DNA from: Tsukamurella asaccharolytica
GTDB lineage: Bacteria; Actinomycetota; Actinomycetes; Mycobacteriales; Mycobacteriaceae
Direction of reading: 5' to 3'
Assembly (NCBI RefSeq): GCF_007858435.1
Contig: NZ_VIGW01000008.1
Coordinates: forward strand, 62,001 to 126,000
DNA: 64,000 bases
The position numbers and the translations under genes were made by a program. The stretch's first letter is position 1, and each line of letters begins with the position of its first letter. Below are positions 18,429 through 26,225 of this stretch, in pieces. The notes under the pieces are model-generated. The model did no database searches and was not told where the DNA came from. It saw only the letters and a program-made list of their open reading frames with translations.

Positions 18429-19955
18429 ATGTCCTTCGCTGAGATCGCCGGGTACCGAATCGTCCGTCAGCTGGGTGCCGGCGGCATGGGGCAGGTGTTC
18501 TTGGTCCAGCATCCGCGTCTGCCGCGTCAGGACGCGCTCAAGCTCCTGGACGCCGGTGTCTCGCGCAACGACGACTTCAAGGTGCGGTTCCAGCGCGAAG
18601 CCGACCTGCTCGCCCAGCTGTCGCACCCGAACATCGTGACGTTGCACGATCGGGGTGAGTTCGAGGACCGGTTGTGGATCACGATGGAGTATGTCGCCGG
18701 TACCGATGCCGGGGAGCTGGTGAAGGTGGGCGGCGCGCTGGATCCGACCTTGGGGTTGGAACTCGTCGCCGGTGCTGGCGCGGCCCTGGACTACGCGTGG
18801 CGAAAGCAGCGGATCACACATAGGGACGTCAAGCCTGCGAACATCCTGCTCGGCGTCGACGGGGGTGAGCTGGAGGTGGTGAAGCTCGCGGACTTCGGTA
18901 TCGCCAAGGCTGCGGGTGAGTCGACGTCGTTGACGTCGACGGGGATCACCGTGGGGACGATGCAGTACATCTCGCCGGAGGCGATCGAGGGAGAGGACCT
19001 CGACAACCGTGCGGATATCTACTCGCTGGGGTGCACGGCGTTCCACCTGCTCACCGGCCGGCCACCGTACACGGGCAAGTCGATCACGGCGTTGATGAGC
19101 GCGCACCTGACGCAGGCTCCGCCGTCGGTGCGTGAGGTGGCGCCGCAGCTGCCGGATGGGCTCGACACGGTGTTCGCGAAGGTCCTGGCGAAGGCTCCGG
19201 AGGATCGGTATCAGAGCAGCGGGGAGTTCGTAGCCGCGCTGCGTGGTGCCCTCGATGGGCAGCTGGACGACAGTCTTGCGATTGCCGTGCCGGTTGTGCC
19301 GTCGCGACAGACCGCCCCGGACGTGGTCACCGAGCTCCGAGCTGAGCCCGGGCCTGCCGGCGACGCCGGCGCCACTCACCTGCGGGCCGCGGCTGCTGAG
19401 CGGGCGACGAGGTCGCGGGCGGTGCCGATCCTCGCCGCGGTCGTGGCCGTGCTGGCGGTCGCGGCGACGGTGCTCGGCGTGGCCGTCAGTCGGTCGGGTG
19501 GCGCCGAGGAGCCAGCTGCGGTGACGAGTTCCACGACGACCAATGTGCCTCCGGCGCCGGTCATCAGGCCTTCCAGTGCGTCCGCTCCCTCTCCGGTCTC
19601 AGTCAGCACACCGGCACCGATACCGACCGTGACCGCGAGGCCGACGACGGCCGCGACATTAGCTCCCACCATGACCACGTCAGTCAATAAGAATGTCCCG
19701 GGCTCATCCTCGCCACAGATCGAGGGAAGCTATTGCTACCCCTCCGAATACGGAAAGGTCTCTGACGACGGCAAGCTAGTGTGTGTTCCTCTAGGGGAAG
19801 GCTTCTGGCGCGACCGGACGAACGAGTCGCGGCCAGCAGTGAGGTACGGGTCGCCTTGCACCGAACCGGGTGCTCGCGCTCGAATCGCCGGTACCGATGA
19901 ACTCACTACCTGCATCCTTAACACTGGCGGCGTCCTGACTTGGGGCGGTCAGTAG
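18429..19955 (+). CDS. Transmembrane Ser/Thr protein kinase with Cys-containing ectodomain
   Basis: A 508-aa Hanks-type kinase of the bacterial Pkn class. The catalytic domain (~residues 8-275) shows the glycine loop LGAGGMGQV, Lys38, HRDVKPAN with catalytic Asp133, DFG at 155-157, an activation loop with several Ser/Thr (STSLTSTGITVGT) and SPEAIEG. All key residues are present, so it should be active. A juxtamembrane linker leads to one TM helix (~331-353), then a Thr/Pro/Ser-rich stalk and a small extracellular domain (~430-508) with four cysteines. There are no PASTA repeats, so it is closer to PknF/PknI-type kinases than to PknB. The extracellular ligand and the substrates are unknown. 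Confidence 0.9.
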   Translation: MSFAEIAGYRIVRQLGAGGMGQVFLVQHPRLPRQDALKLLDAGVSRNDDFKVRFQREADLLAQLSHPNIVTLHDRGEFEDRLWITMEYVAGTDAGELVKVGGALDPTLGLELVAGAGAALDYAWRKQRITHRDVKPANILLGVDGGELEVVKLADFGIAKAAGESTSLTSTGITVGTMQYISPEAIEGEDLDNRADIYSLGCTAFHLLTGRPPYTGKSITALMSAHLTQAPPSVREVAPQLPDGLDTVFAKVLAKAPEDRYQSSGEFVAALRGALDGQLDDSLAIAVPVVPSRQTAPDVVTELRAEPGPAGDAGATHLRAAAAERATRSRAVPILAAVVAVLAVAATVLGVAVSRSGGAEEPAAVTSSTTTNVPPAPVIRPSSASAPSPVSVSTPAPIPTVTARPTTAATLAPTMTTSVNKNVPGSSSPQIEGSYCYPSEYGKVSDDGKLVCVPLGEGFWRDRTNESRPAVRYGSPCTEPGARARIAGTDELTTCILNTGGVLTWGGQ

Positions 19956-20111
19956 CCGGACTTTCTTCGCCCTGTTCAAGCAACAGTCTCGCTGCGTTGA
20001 CCGCGGTTCAGCGCTCCAGCTGAATCGATCAGCAGCCCGCAACCCCGCTCACCTCCCAGCGGCGATCTGCAGCAGGTCCTACAACGGAACCACGGCTCGT
20101 ACTGCCGTCAC

Positions 20112-20321
20112 TTACGGAGGCCTGGACGTGGTGGTCCTACAGCTGAGGAAGAAACCGTGACCCGAGTCGGGGGAGCGGTTCACCTCGGCCTCGAGATCCG
20201 GGACCCTCTGTGCGGGGACGGGGGTGCCGATGGTGCCGTCCTGTGACAGCTCTCGCTCAGCGCGGTAGGCGCGCAGATTGCGCCCGAGCGCGTTGCAAGT
20301 GGCCATCCATACCGGGTTCAC
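20112..20321 (-). pseudogene. Possible decayed HTH (XRE-type) gene fragment
   Basis: Within the 483-bp gap 19956-20438, the minus strand encodes ALGRNLRAYRAERELSQD, which resembles the first helix of XRE-family helix-turn-helix proteins. It then loses the pattern, and the frame ends after 69 codons without an HTH recognition helix. This could be a remnant of a small regulator or coincidence. I see nothing else in the gap apart from upstream sequence for the following gene. GC content looks lower here than in flanking genes. Confidence 0.25.
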
Positions 20322-20438
20322 CGTGTCGACCTGCTACTGATACGTCTACAGACTTTTGAGAAGCATCGACCTGTCTGGCCAGTTCAAACCTGCACATTCC
20401 GTTCAATCCGCACCGCATCGAGAGAGCGAGCCCGCACG

Positions 20439-21152
20439 ATGAGCACCCCGACCCCGCCGCCCGGATGGCACCCCGACCCCGCCGGATCGAGCCGGTTCCG
20501 CTGGTGGGACGGCACCATGTGGACCGAGCAGTACGCCGACAGCGCTGACGCCGCGCCGCCGTCCGCAGCCGGTGCGTCCGCGACGCCGCCCAGCGTTGAG
20601 AAGCCCATCAGCCGGGGCAAGAAGATCGCCCTCGGCGTCGGCGGCGCGCTCGTCGTGCTGATCCTCCTGACCCTCGTGGTGCCCAAGGACGAGAAGCCCA
20701 CGAACGCCGCCTCCGAGACCACGACGACCGCCGCCGCATCCGCTCCGGCGACCACCGCCACGGCGCAAGCCGCACCGTCCGCCGCTCCGGCCACGAGCAC
20801 CACGGCCACCACCTCGGCGCGTCGCTCGACCAAGCCGAAGCCCGCAGGCTGCGAGGCCGTGCCGGAGAACTACCTGTCCCTGATCAACGCCTCGTTCAAG
20901 AACGGCTATCAGCTGATTAACTCCAGCGCCTATACCGCTGGCGGCACGCTCTACATCGCCGGGGAGATCGCCAAGGCCGACGGCAGGATCCGCTCCCGCG
21001 ACGACGTGTTCGCGGTCAAGGGCGGCGTCCTCAGCGCCATCACGGCGACCGCGCGTAACGAGTCGAACCTCCCCGACGCCCGCAAGGTCCAGGACCTCAG
21101 CGTTCTGGACGAGGGCGCGGTGAAGGCCCAGGACTGCGCCCGCACCTACTGA
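20439..21152 (+). CDS. DUF2510 membrane protein, unknown function
   Basis: A 237-aa protein with four parts. The N-terminal DUF2510 motif (PPGWHPDPAGSSRFRWWDG, then MWTEQYA) is a short Trp-rich cytoplasmic module common in actinobacteria. One TM helix (~62-82) follows, then a ~60-residue Thr/Ala-rich linker. The last ~100 residues form a presumed extracellular domain (CEAVPENYLSLINASF ... ARTY) with two cysteines that could pair. The ATG start at 20439 has GAGAGAG upstream. Its function is not known; a role at the envelope is inferred only from topology. Confidence 0.75.
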   Translation: MSTPTPPPGWHPDPAGSSRFRWWDGTMWTEQYADSADAAPPSAAGASATPPSVEKPISRGKKIALGVGGALVVLILLTLVVPKDEKPTNAASETTTTAAASAPATTATAQAAPSAAPATSTTATTSARRSTKPKPAGCEAVPENYLSLINASFKNGYQLINSSAYTAGGTLYIAGEIAKADGRIRSRDDVFAVKGGVLSAITATARNESNLPDARKVQDLSVLDEGAVKAQDCARTY

Positions 21153-21202
21153 TCTCTTAGCCTCACAGGTTCCTGCGATCGAGTCGTGCCCTGAGAATGA
21201 CG

Positions 21203-21231
21203 AAACCCCCTCCGACGCTGGTGGGAGGGGA
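21203..21231 (-). terminator. Terminator downstream of tRNA-Lys
   Basis: On the minus strand CCCCTCC (complement of 21224-21230) and GGAGGGG (complement of 21207-21213) form a 7-bp stem with a 10-nt loop, followed by G and a short T run (complement of the AAA at 21203-21205). It begins about 11 nt after the 3' end of tRNA-Lys. The + strand gene ending at 21152 may also use the hairpin. Confidence 0.6.
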
Positions 21232-21241
21232 CTTCTTGTTG

Positions 21242-21314
<73 letters not shown>

Positions 21315-21407
21315 CTGCTCGCTCGCTGCGTGCTGGAATACACTAGCAAGGAGTACGCCGAAACATGAAATCCGCAGTTCACGGCCGGTTTCTGGGCTAA
21401 CCGCGGG

Positions 21408-22577
21408 TCACTGGAAGGCGCTGTAGCCGGTGAGCTTCTGGCCCAGGATCAGCGTGTGCATCTCCACGGTGCCCTCGTACGTCAGCACGCTCTCGAGGTT
21501 GTTCGCGTGCCGGATCACCGGGTACTCCAGTGAGATGCCGTTCGCGCCCAGGATCGTGCGAGCGGTGCGGCAGATGTCGATCGCCTCGCGCACGTTGTTG
21601 AGTTTGCCGATCGAGACCTGCTCGGCGCGCAGTGCCCCGGCGTCCTTGAGGCGGCCGAGGTGCACGGCGAGGAGCACGCCCTTCGTGTACTCGAGGGTCA
21701 TGTCGGCGAGCTTCTGCTGGGTCAGCTGGAAGCCGCCGATCGGACGGCCGAACTGTTCGCGCTCCACCGCGTACCGCTGCGCGCACTCGAGCGCGGTGCG
21801 TGCGGCGCCCATGGCGCCCCAGACGATGCCGTACCGCGCCTCGCTGAGGCAGGAAAGAGGCCCGCGCAGCCCGCGGACCTCGGGAAAGGCCGCGGAGTCG
21901 GGAACGCGCACACCGTCGAGCACCAGCTCGGACGTGACGGACGCACGCAACGACATCTTGTGCTCGATGGTGTTCGCGGCGAAGCCGGCGGTCTCCGTCG
22001 GTACGGCGAAGCCGCGGACGCCCTCGTCGGTCCGTGCCCAGATCACGGCGACGTCGGCCAGGGAGCCGTTGGTGATCCACATCTTCCGGCCGTCGAGGAT
22101 CCAGTCCGCGCCGTCGCGCCGCGCCCTGGTGCGCATGCTGGCCGGGTCGGAGCCGTGGTCGGGCTCGGTCAGCCCGAAGCAGCCGATCAGCTCGCCCGCC
22201 GCCATGCCGGGCAGCCAGCGCTGCTTCTCCTGCTCGCTCGCCCACTTCCAGATCGCATACATCGCGAGCGAGCCCTGCACGGAGACCATCGACCGCAGCC
22301 CCGAATCACAAGCCTCGAGCTCGAGGCAGGCGACGCCGTACTCGGTGGCGGTCGTTCCGGCGCAACCGTATCCGTCGAGGTGCATGCCGAGCAGGCCGAG
22401 GGCGCCCAGCTTGCGCATCAGGCCGCGGGGATCATCGAGTTCTCCGCGCTCGAACCAGTCGGCCACGTAGGGCTCCACCTCGCGGGCGGTCAGCGCGCGC
22501 ACGGAGTCGGCGATCGCACGCTCCTGGTCGGTGAACAGGCCGTTCAGGCCCGCCAGCTCATCGGGATGTGTGGTCAT
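21408..22577 (-). CDS. Glutaryl-CoA dehydrogenase-like acyl-CoA dehydrogenase
   Basis: A 389-aa flavoprotein of the acyl-CoA dehydrogenase superfamily. Several segments point to the glutaryl-CoA dehydrogenase group: SGLRSMVSVQGSLAMY, GCFGLTEPDHGSDPASM, GGFQLTQQKLADM, and the C-terminal LTYEGTVEMHTLILGQ with the catalytic Glu. GcdH oxidises and decarboxylates glutaryl-CoA to crotonyl-CoA in lysine and tryptophan breakdown. ATG 22577 is chosen because GAGGAGG lies 5 bp upstream; the frame stays open for 70 more codons without protein character. No lysine-degradation partner lies beside it, so substrate assignment rests on sequence resemblance alone. Confidence 0.78.
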   Translation of the reverse strand: MTTHPDELAGLNGLFTDQERAIADSVRALTAREVEPYVADWFERGELDDPRGLMRKLGALGLLGMHLDGYGCAGTTATEYGVACLELEACDSGLRSMVSVQGSLAMYAIWKWASEQEKQRWLPGMAAGELIGCFGLTEPDHGSDPASMRTRARRDGADWILDGRKMWITNGSLADVAVIWARTDEGVRGFAVPTETAGFAANTIEHKMSLRASVTSELVLDGVRVPDSAAFPEVRGLRGPLSCLSEARYGIVWGAMGAARTALECAQRYAVEREQFGRPIGGFQLTQQKLADMTLEYTKGVLLAVHLGRLKDAGALRAEQVSIGKLNNVREAIDICRTARTILGANGISLEYPVIRHANNLESVLTYEGTVEMHTLILGQKLTGYSAFQ

Positions 22578-22647
22578 GATGCCTCCTCGGCGCCACCCTA
22601 GCCGGGCGCGGTGGCAGGGGAGCCGAATGTCGTGCTTAGGTGGGCGC

Positions 22648-23172
22648 ATGACCCTTCCCGGAACCCCCGCCCACGCGGGCGCCGCAGAGGTGCTCAGGCC
22701 GCCGGCCCACCAGGTCTCGCCGCGCGCGAAGATCTGGTGGACGGTGCGCGCTGCGATCCGCTGGGCCATAGTGATCCCGCTGATCACGGTGGTGCTCGTG
22801 GTGATACCGGACGTACCCTGGTACGTCGCCGTCGCGGCCTTCCTGGTGCTGGCGGCCGCCGCCGCGGCGCACCTGATCGTGATGCCGCGCTTCCGCTACG
22901 CCTTCCACCGTTGGGAAATCAACGAGGTGGCGGTGTACTCGCAGGCGGGCTGGCTGACCCGGACCCGCGTCCTGATCCCGATCTCGCGCGTGCAGGTGAT
23001 CGACACCGTCGCCGGGCCGCTCGAGCGCTCCTTCGGCCTGGCGACGGTCACTGTCACCACGGCCTCGTCGGCGGGCACGGTGCGCATCTCGGGCCTGCCC
23101 ACGGAGACCGCGCAGGCGATCGCCGCCAGCCTCACCGTCAGCGCCGCGGAGGACACCGATGACGCAACCTGA
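22648..23172 (+). CDS. Bacterial PH-domain membrane protein (YdbS-like)
   Basis: A 174-aa protein with two TM helices (~35-75: AIRWAIVIPLITVVLVV and YVAVAAFLVLAAAAAAHLIV) followed by one bacterial PH (bPH_2) domain with the pattern RYAFHRWEINEVAVYSQAGW, IPISRVQVIDTVAGPLERSFGLATV. ATG 22648 has AGGTGG upstream. The gene overlaps the next by 14 bp, so the two are translationally coupled. YdbS/YdbT pairs occur widely in Firmicutes and Actinobacteria; in Bacillus they have been linked to resistance to a bacteriocin. Their molecular role here is unknown. Confidence 0.85.
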   Translation: MTLPGTPAHAGAAEVLRPPAHQVSPRAKIWWTVRAAIRWAIVIPLITVVLVVIPDVPWYVAVAAFLVLAAAAAAHLIVMPRFRYAFHRWEINEVAVYSQAGWLTRTRVLIPISRVQVIDTVAGPLERSFGLATVTVTTASSAGTVRISGLPTETAQAIAASLTVSAAEDTDDAT

Positions 23173-24685
23173 TCCCCCGGCGGCGCCCGCCACGAGCGAC
23201 GACTGGAACCGACTCTCTCCGTGGGGAATCGGGACTCGTGTCATCAAGTCGATCCCGTCGCTCATCCCCGCGCTCATCGGCGTCTTCTTCCTCGGGCGCG
23301 CCGCGGGCCCTGTGTTCTTCGTGATCGCCGGCGTCGCGATCAGCGTCCTGGTGGGCCTGCTGCCGTGGCTCACCACGCGCTGGCGGGTCACCGAGGATCA
23401 GCTGGAGCTGCGGCACGGACTGCTGCGCAAGGTCTCCGCCACCGCGCGCCGCGACCGGATCCGCAGCGTCGACGTCACGGCCGGGCCCATCGAGCGCGCG
23501 CTCAAGCTGCGCAAGGTGGTGGTCGGTACCGGCGTGGGCGGTAAGGAGTCTGCGCTCGTCCTCGACCCGATCCCCGCCGGCGTCGCCGAGCGACTCGGCC
23601 GGGACCTCCTGCGTCGCAGCGCGGCACCGTCGACCGCTGACGTGCCGGGTGAGGACGGGGCCGAGGCGGCGCCCGCACTCGCCGCGCCCGAGGAGGAGCT
23701 CGCGCGACTCCGGCCGGCGTGGATCCGGTTCGCCCCGTTCTCGCTCACCGGGTTCGCCGTCGTCGCCGCGGGCGCGGGGATCGGTTTCCGCACCGTCGAC
23801 GAGGCGGGGCTGCGCGAGCGCGGCTCCCAGCTCGCGGAGTCCTGGTTCGTCACGATCCTCGACCTCGGTGCGGCCGTGGTGATCCCGGCCGCCGTGCTGC
23901 TCGTGATCGCGCTCTCGGTCCTGGTCTCGGTGCTCGCCTACGTGCTCGCGTTCTGGGGCTTCCGACTGGTCCGCCGGGCCGACGGGGCGCTGCACACCAG
24001 TCGCGGGCTCATCTCGACGGTGGCGGCGACGATCGAGCGCAAACGGGTGCGGGGGGTGCAACTGCACGAACCCGTCCTCATGCGCCTGCCCGGCGGCGCG
24101 AAGCTGCGGGCCATCGCCACGGGCACGGATCGCAATCCCACCCTGCTACCGCCCGCCCCGCGGGCCGAGGCCGTCCAGGTCGCCGACAAGATCCTCGGCC
24201 GGCCCGGCGCGGTGGAGGTGCCTCTGACGGGGCACGGCCCGGTGGCGGTGCGGCGCCGCTACACCCGCGCGCTGGCGGCGGCGGCACTGCCCGCAGTGGC
24301 GTTCGCCGCCCTCGCAGTGGGGGCCGCCGTGATCCCCGACTGGTGGGCGTTGGTCCCGGCCGCGGTCGCTCTCGTGCTGTTGGTGGGGGCCGTGGGTACG
24401 GCGTCCGTCCGCGCCCGGCATCTCGGTTCGGCCACGAACGGATCGACCGTGTCGATCGGTGCGCCCACTCTCGCGCGCACCCGCACCGTCCTCGAGTTCG
24501 ACGGCGTGACCGGCTTCGTGACCCGGGAGTCCTTCTTCCAGCGGCGCGCGGGCGTCGCGACCCTCACCGTCGCGACCGCTGCAGGCGCCTTCGGCGCGGT
24601 GGACGTGACACCGGAGCGCGCGGCGGAGCTCGCGCGCACCGTCCAGCCCGAGATCGTGACGGGGTTCCTCGTCAGCGAGGCGTGA
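23159..24685 (+). CDS. Triple bacterial PH-domain membrane protein (YdbT-like)
   Basis: A 508-aa partner of the preceding protein. It has three repeats of paired TM helices followed by a bPH_2 domain. The first domain (~60-160) contains TTRWRVTEDQLELRHGLLRK and RRDRIRSVDVTAGPIERALKL. The second (~265-360) contains FRLVRRADGALHTSRGLIST and ERKRVRGVQLHEPVLMRLPG. The third is C-terminal (~425-505), weaker, with ARTRTVLEFDGVTGF. The ATG lies within the upstream gene (14-bp overlap). Its 3' end overlaps the convergent DDN-family gene by 14 bp. Function is not known beyond membrane association. Confidence 0.85.
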   Translation: MTQPDPPAAPATSDDWNRLSPWGIGTRVIKSIPSLIPALIGVFFLGRAAGPVFFVIAGVAISVLVGLLPWLTTRWRVTEDQLELRHGLLRKVSATARRDRIRSVDVTAGPIERALKLRKVVVGTGVGGKESALVLDPIPAGVAERLGRDLLRRSAAPSTADVPGEDGAEAAPALAAPEEELARLRPAWIRFAPFSLTGFAVVAAGAGIGFRTVDEAGLRERGSQLAESWFVTILDLGAAVVIPAAVLLVIALSVLVSVLAYVLAFWGFRLVRRADGALHTSRGLISTVAATIERKRVRGVQLHEPVLMRLPGGAKLRAIATGTDRNPTLLPPAPRAEAVQVADKILGRPGAVEVPLTGHGPVAVRRRYTRALAAAALPAVAFAALAVGAAVIPDWWALVPAAVALVLLVGAVGTASVRARHLGSATNGSTVSIGAPTLARTRTVLEFDGVTGFVTRESFFQRRAGVATLTVATAAGAFGAVDVTPERAAELARTVQPEIVTGFLVSEA

Positions 24686-25151
24686 GTCGGTACAGCTTGA
24701 TCGTGCGTTCGCCGGCCCAATCGACGTAGTCGTCGTACGCCGGCCACACCGCGACAATACTGGGCCACAGGCGTTTCCGATCGGACTCGGAGACCCGCCG
24801 TGCCCGCACCGGGATGCGCCGGGTGCCGAGGAGCACTTCGGCGTCGGGCGTCGCCTCGAGGTTGTAGGACCACGCGGGGTGATGCTTCTGGCCGAAGTTG
24901 GAGGCGATCACCACGAAGTCCTCGCCGTCGCGCACGTAGAGCAGTGGAACGGCTCGGGCGACCCCGCTGCGCCGGCCGACGGTGGTGAGGGTGAGCTGAG
25001 GGAGCAGGGCCTCGGGGATGAGGTGCACCGAGCCGCGGCTGATGCGGGTCACGGCCTTGTCGAGCGGCACGGCGGCGCGCACGACGCGCGACACCGCGCG
25101 GTGCCGCCCGAGCTGCAGGAACCGTGATCTGACGTGATCCACGACGGTCAT
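24672..25151 (-). CDS. Deazaflavin (F420)-dependent nitroreductase family protein
   Basis: A 159-aa protein of the DDN family, small split-barrel proteins of mycobacteria and relatives that bind F420H2 and reduce quinones or nitro compounds. Characteristic segments are LTLTTVGRRSGVARAVPLLYVRDGEDFVVIASNFG, then HPAWSYNLEATPDAEVLLG and VWPAYDDYVDWAGER. The ATG at 25151 lacks a strong ribosome site. The stop lies inside the 3' end of the PH-domain gene (14-bp convergent overlap). Physiological substrate is not evident. Confidence 0.85.
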   Translation of the reverse strand: MTVVDHVRSRFLQLGRHRAVSRVVRAAVPLDKAVTRISRGSVHLIPEALLPQLTLTTVGRRSGVARAVPLLYVRDGEDFVVIASNFGQKHHPAWSYNLEATPDAEVLLGTRRIPVRARRVSESDRKRLWPSIVAVWPAYDDYVDWAGERTIKLYRLTPR

Positions 25152-25191
25152 GGCGGCAGTGTAGTGAATTCGACCCGCCGCCGGGCCGTGA

Positions 25192-26037
25192 TCAGTTGGT
25201 CGCCAGGCGCGCGCCGCCCGCGGCGCGGAGCACCGCGTTCAGCGAGTAGTACTGGGTGAGCTGCTGCGTGACGCGACCGGAGTCGCTGTCGGTGAGGGTG
25301 ACCGCGTCCGTGATGATGCCCAGCGCGGCGTTGTCCGACGTGCGGATCAGCGGCCCTCCGCTGTCGCCCTGCGTGGTCACGATGTCGGCCACGACCCAGT
25401 CGCCCATCACCTTTGTCACCCTGCCGCAGCGGCGCCCGTTCACCGAGCCCAGCTGGCACACCGGATCGCCGACCTGCGCGGTGCCCACCGTCCGCGGCGC
25501 CATCCCGGGCGCGGACGCGAGGAGCCTCACCTGCGGGTCGGTCAGCCGGAAGGTCGCCCAGTCGGGGCCGAACGGATCGACGGGGGAGTAGCGCCCCGGG
25601 CGGTTCGGGTCCTCCTTGACCGCGGGGGACTTCGACTGCACGACCTCACCGACGATCCACTTCTTGACGCCGACCGGCTGCTCCGGCGCGCCGCAGTGCC
25701 CCGCGGTCACGCCGAGCCGCTCGCCGCCCGGGGCGGTCACGGCGAAGCCCATGGTGCACTGCAGCGACTCGAAGCGGCCGCCGCCGAGGGAGCGCTGCAG
25801 GATGTCGATGCGGTCGCCCGGCGCCACCGACTTCGGGGCGGGGGCCTGCGTGGGCGCGGAGGCGGGTGCGCTCGGCGCCGCGGGGCTCGACGGTGCGGAG
25901 GGCTTGGGCGACGGGGCCGGCGTCGTCGGCGCACCCGATGCGAGCGCGGGGGTCAGGAGCACTCCGGACACCAGCAAGGTGATCACCCCGATCGTTCCGC
26001 GTCGCAGTGTCGCACCGATGCGCGTCCCGTCGGTCAA
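25192..26037 (-). CDS. Secreted trypsin-like serine protease (S1 family)
   Basis: A 281-aa exported protease. A signal peptide (~1-36: TIGVITLLVSGVLLTPALASGA) is followed by a Pro/Ala/Ser-rich linker (~37-70) and a chymotrypsin-fold domain. The triad is present: His114 in TAGHC, Asp159 in GPDWATF, Ser226 in QGDSGGPL. Cys pairs around CQLGSVNGRRCG and near the active-site His fit disulfides. The TTG start at 26037 was chosen because AGGAGGG lies 7 bp upstream. The substrate is unknown; the layout is like alpha-lytic or S. griseus-type proteases but lacks a pro-region. Confidence 0.85.
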   Translation of the reverse strand: MTDGTRIGATLRRGTIGVITLLVSGVLLTPALASGAPTTPAPSPKPSAPSSPAAPSAPASAPTQAPAPKSVAPGDRIDILQRSLGGGRFESLQCTMGFAVTAPGGERLGVTAGHCGAPEQPVGVKKWIVGEVVQSKSPAVKEDPNRPGRYSPVDPFGPDWATFRLTDPQVRLLASAPGMAPRTVGTAQVGDPVCQLGSVNGRRCGRVTKVMGDWVVADIVTTQGDSGGPLIRTSDNAALGIITDAVTLTDSDSGRVTQQLTQYYSLNAVLRAAGGARLATN

Positions 26038-26172
26038 GGTCGAACCCTCCTAGGGTGGGTGATCGAGGGGCGCTCAAGGAAAGCGCCGCAGAAAAACGTG
26101 ACTGAGCCTACCATTCCGCATGACTGACCTCGCGTGAGATCAGTTCACCGTAATGGGATTTCGCTCGTCGTA

Positions 26173-26183
26173 TACATCATGTA
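26173..26183. promoter_or_regulatory. Palindrome upstream of putP
   Basis: TACATCATGTA is a perfect 11-bp palindrome centred on C, inside the larger dyad CGTATACATCATGTACG. It lies 42 bp before the putP GTG and 136 bp before the protease TTG, in the divergent control region. It may be an operator for a dimeric regulator or overlap a promoter -10 box. Function is inferred from position only. Confidence 0.35.
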
Positions 26184-26225
26184 CGAACAGCGAGTTTCGG
26201 TTCCTGGACCTGAGGAGACCTCGGA

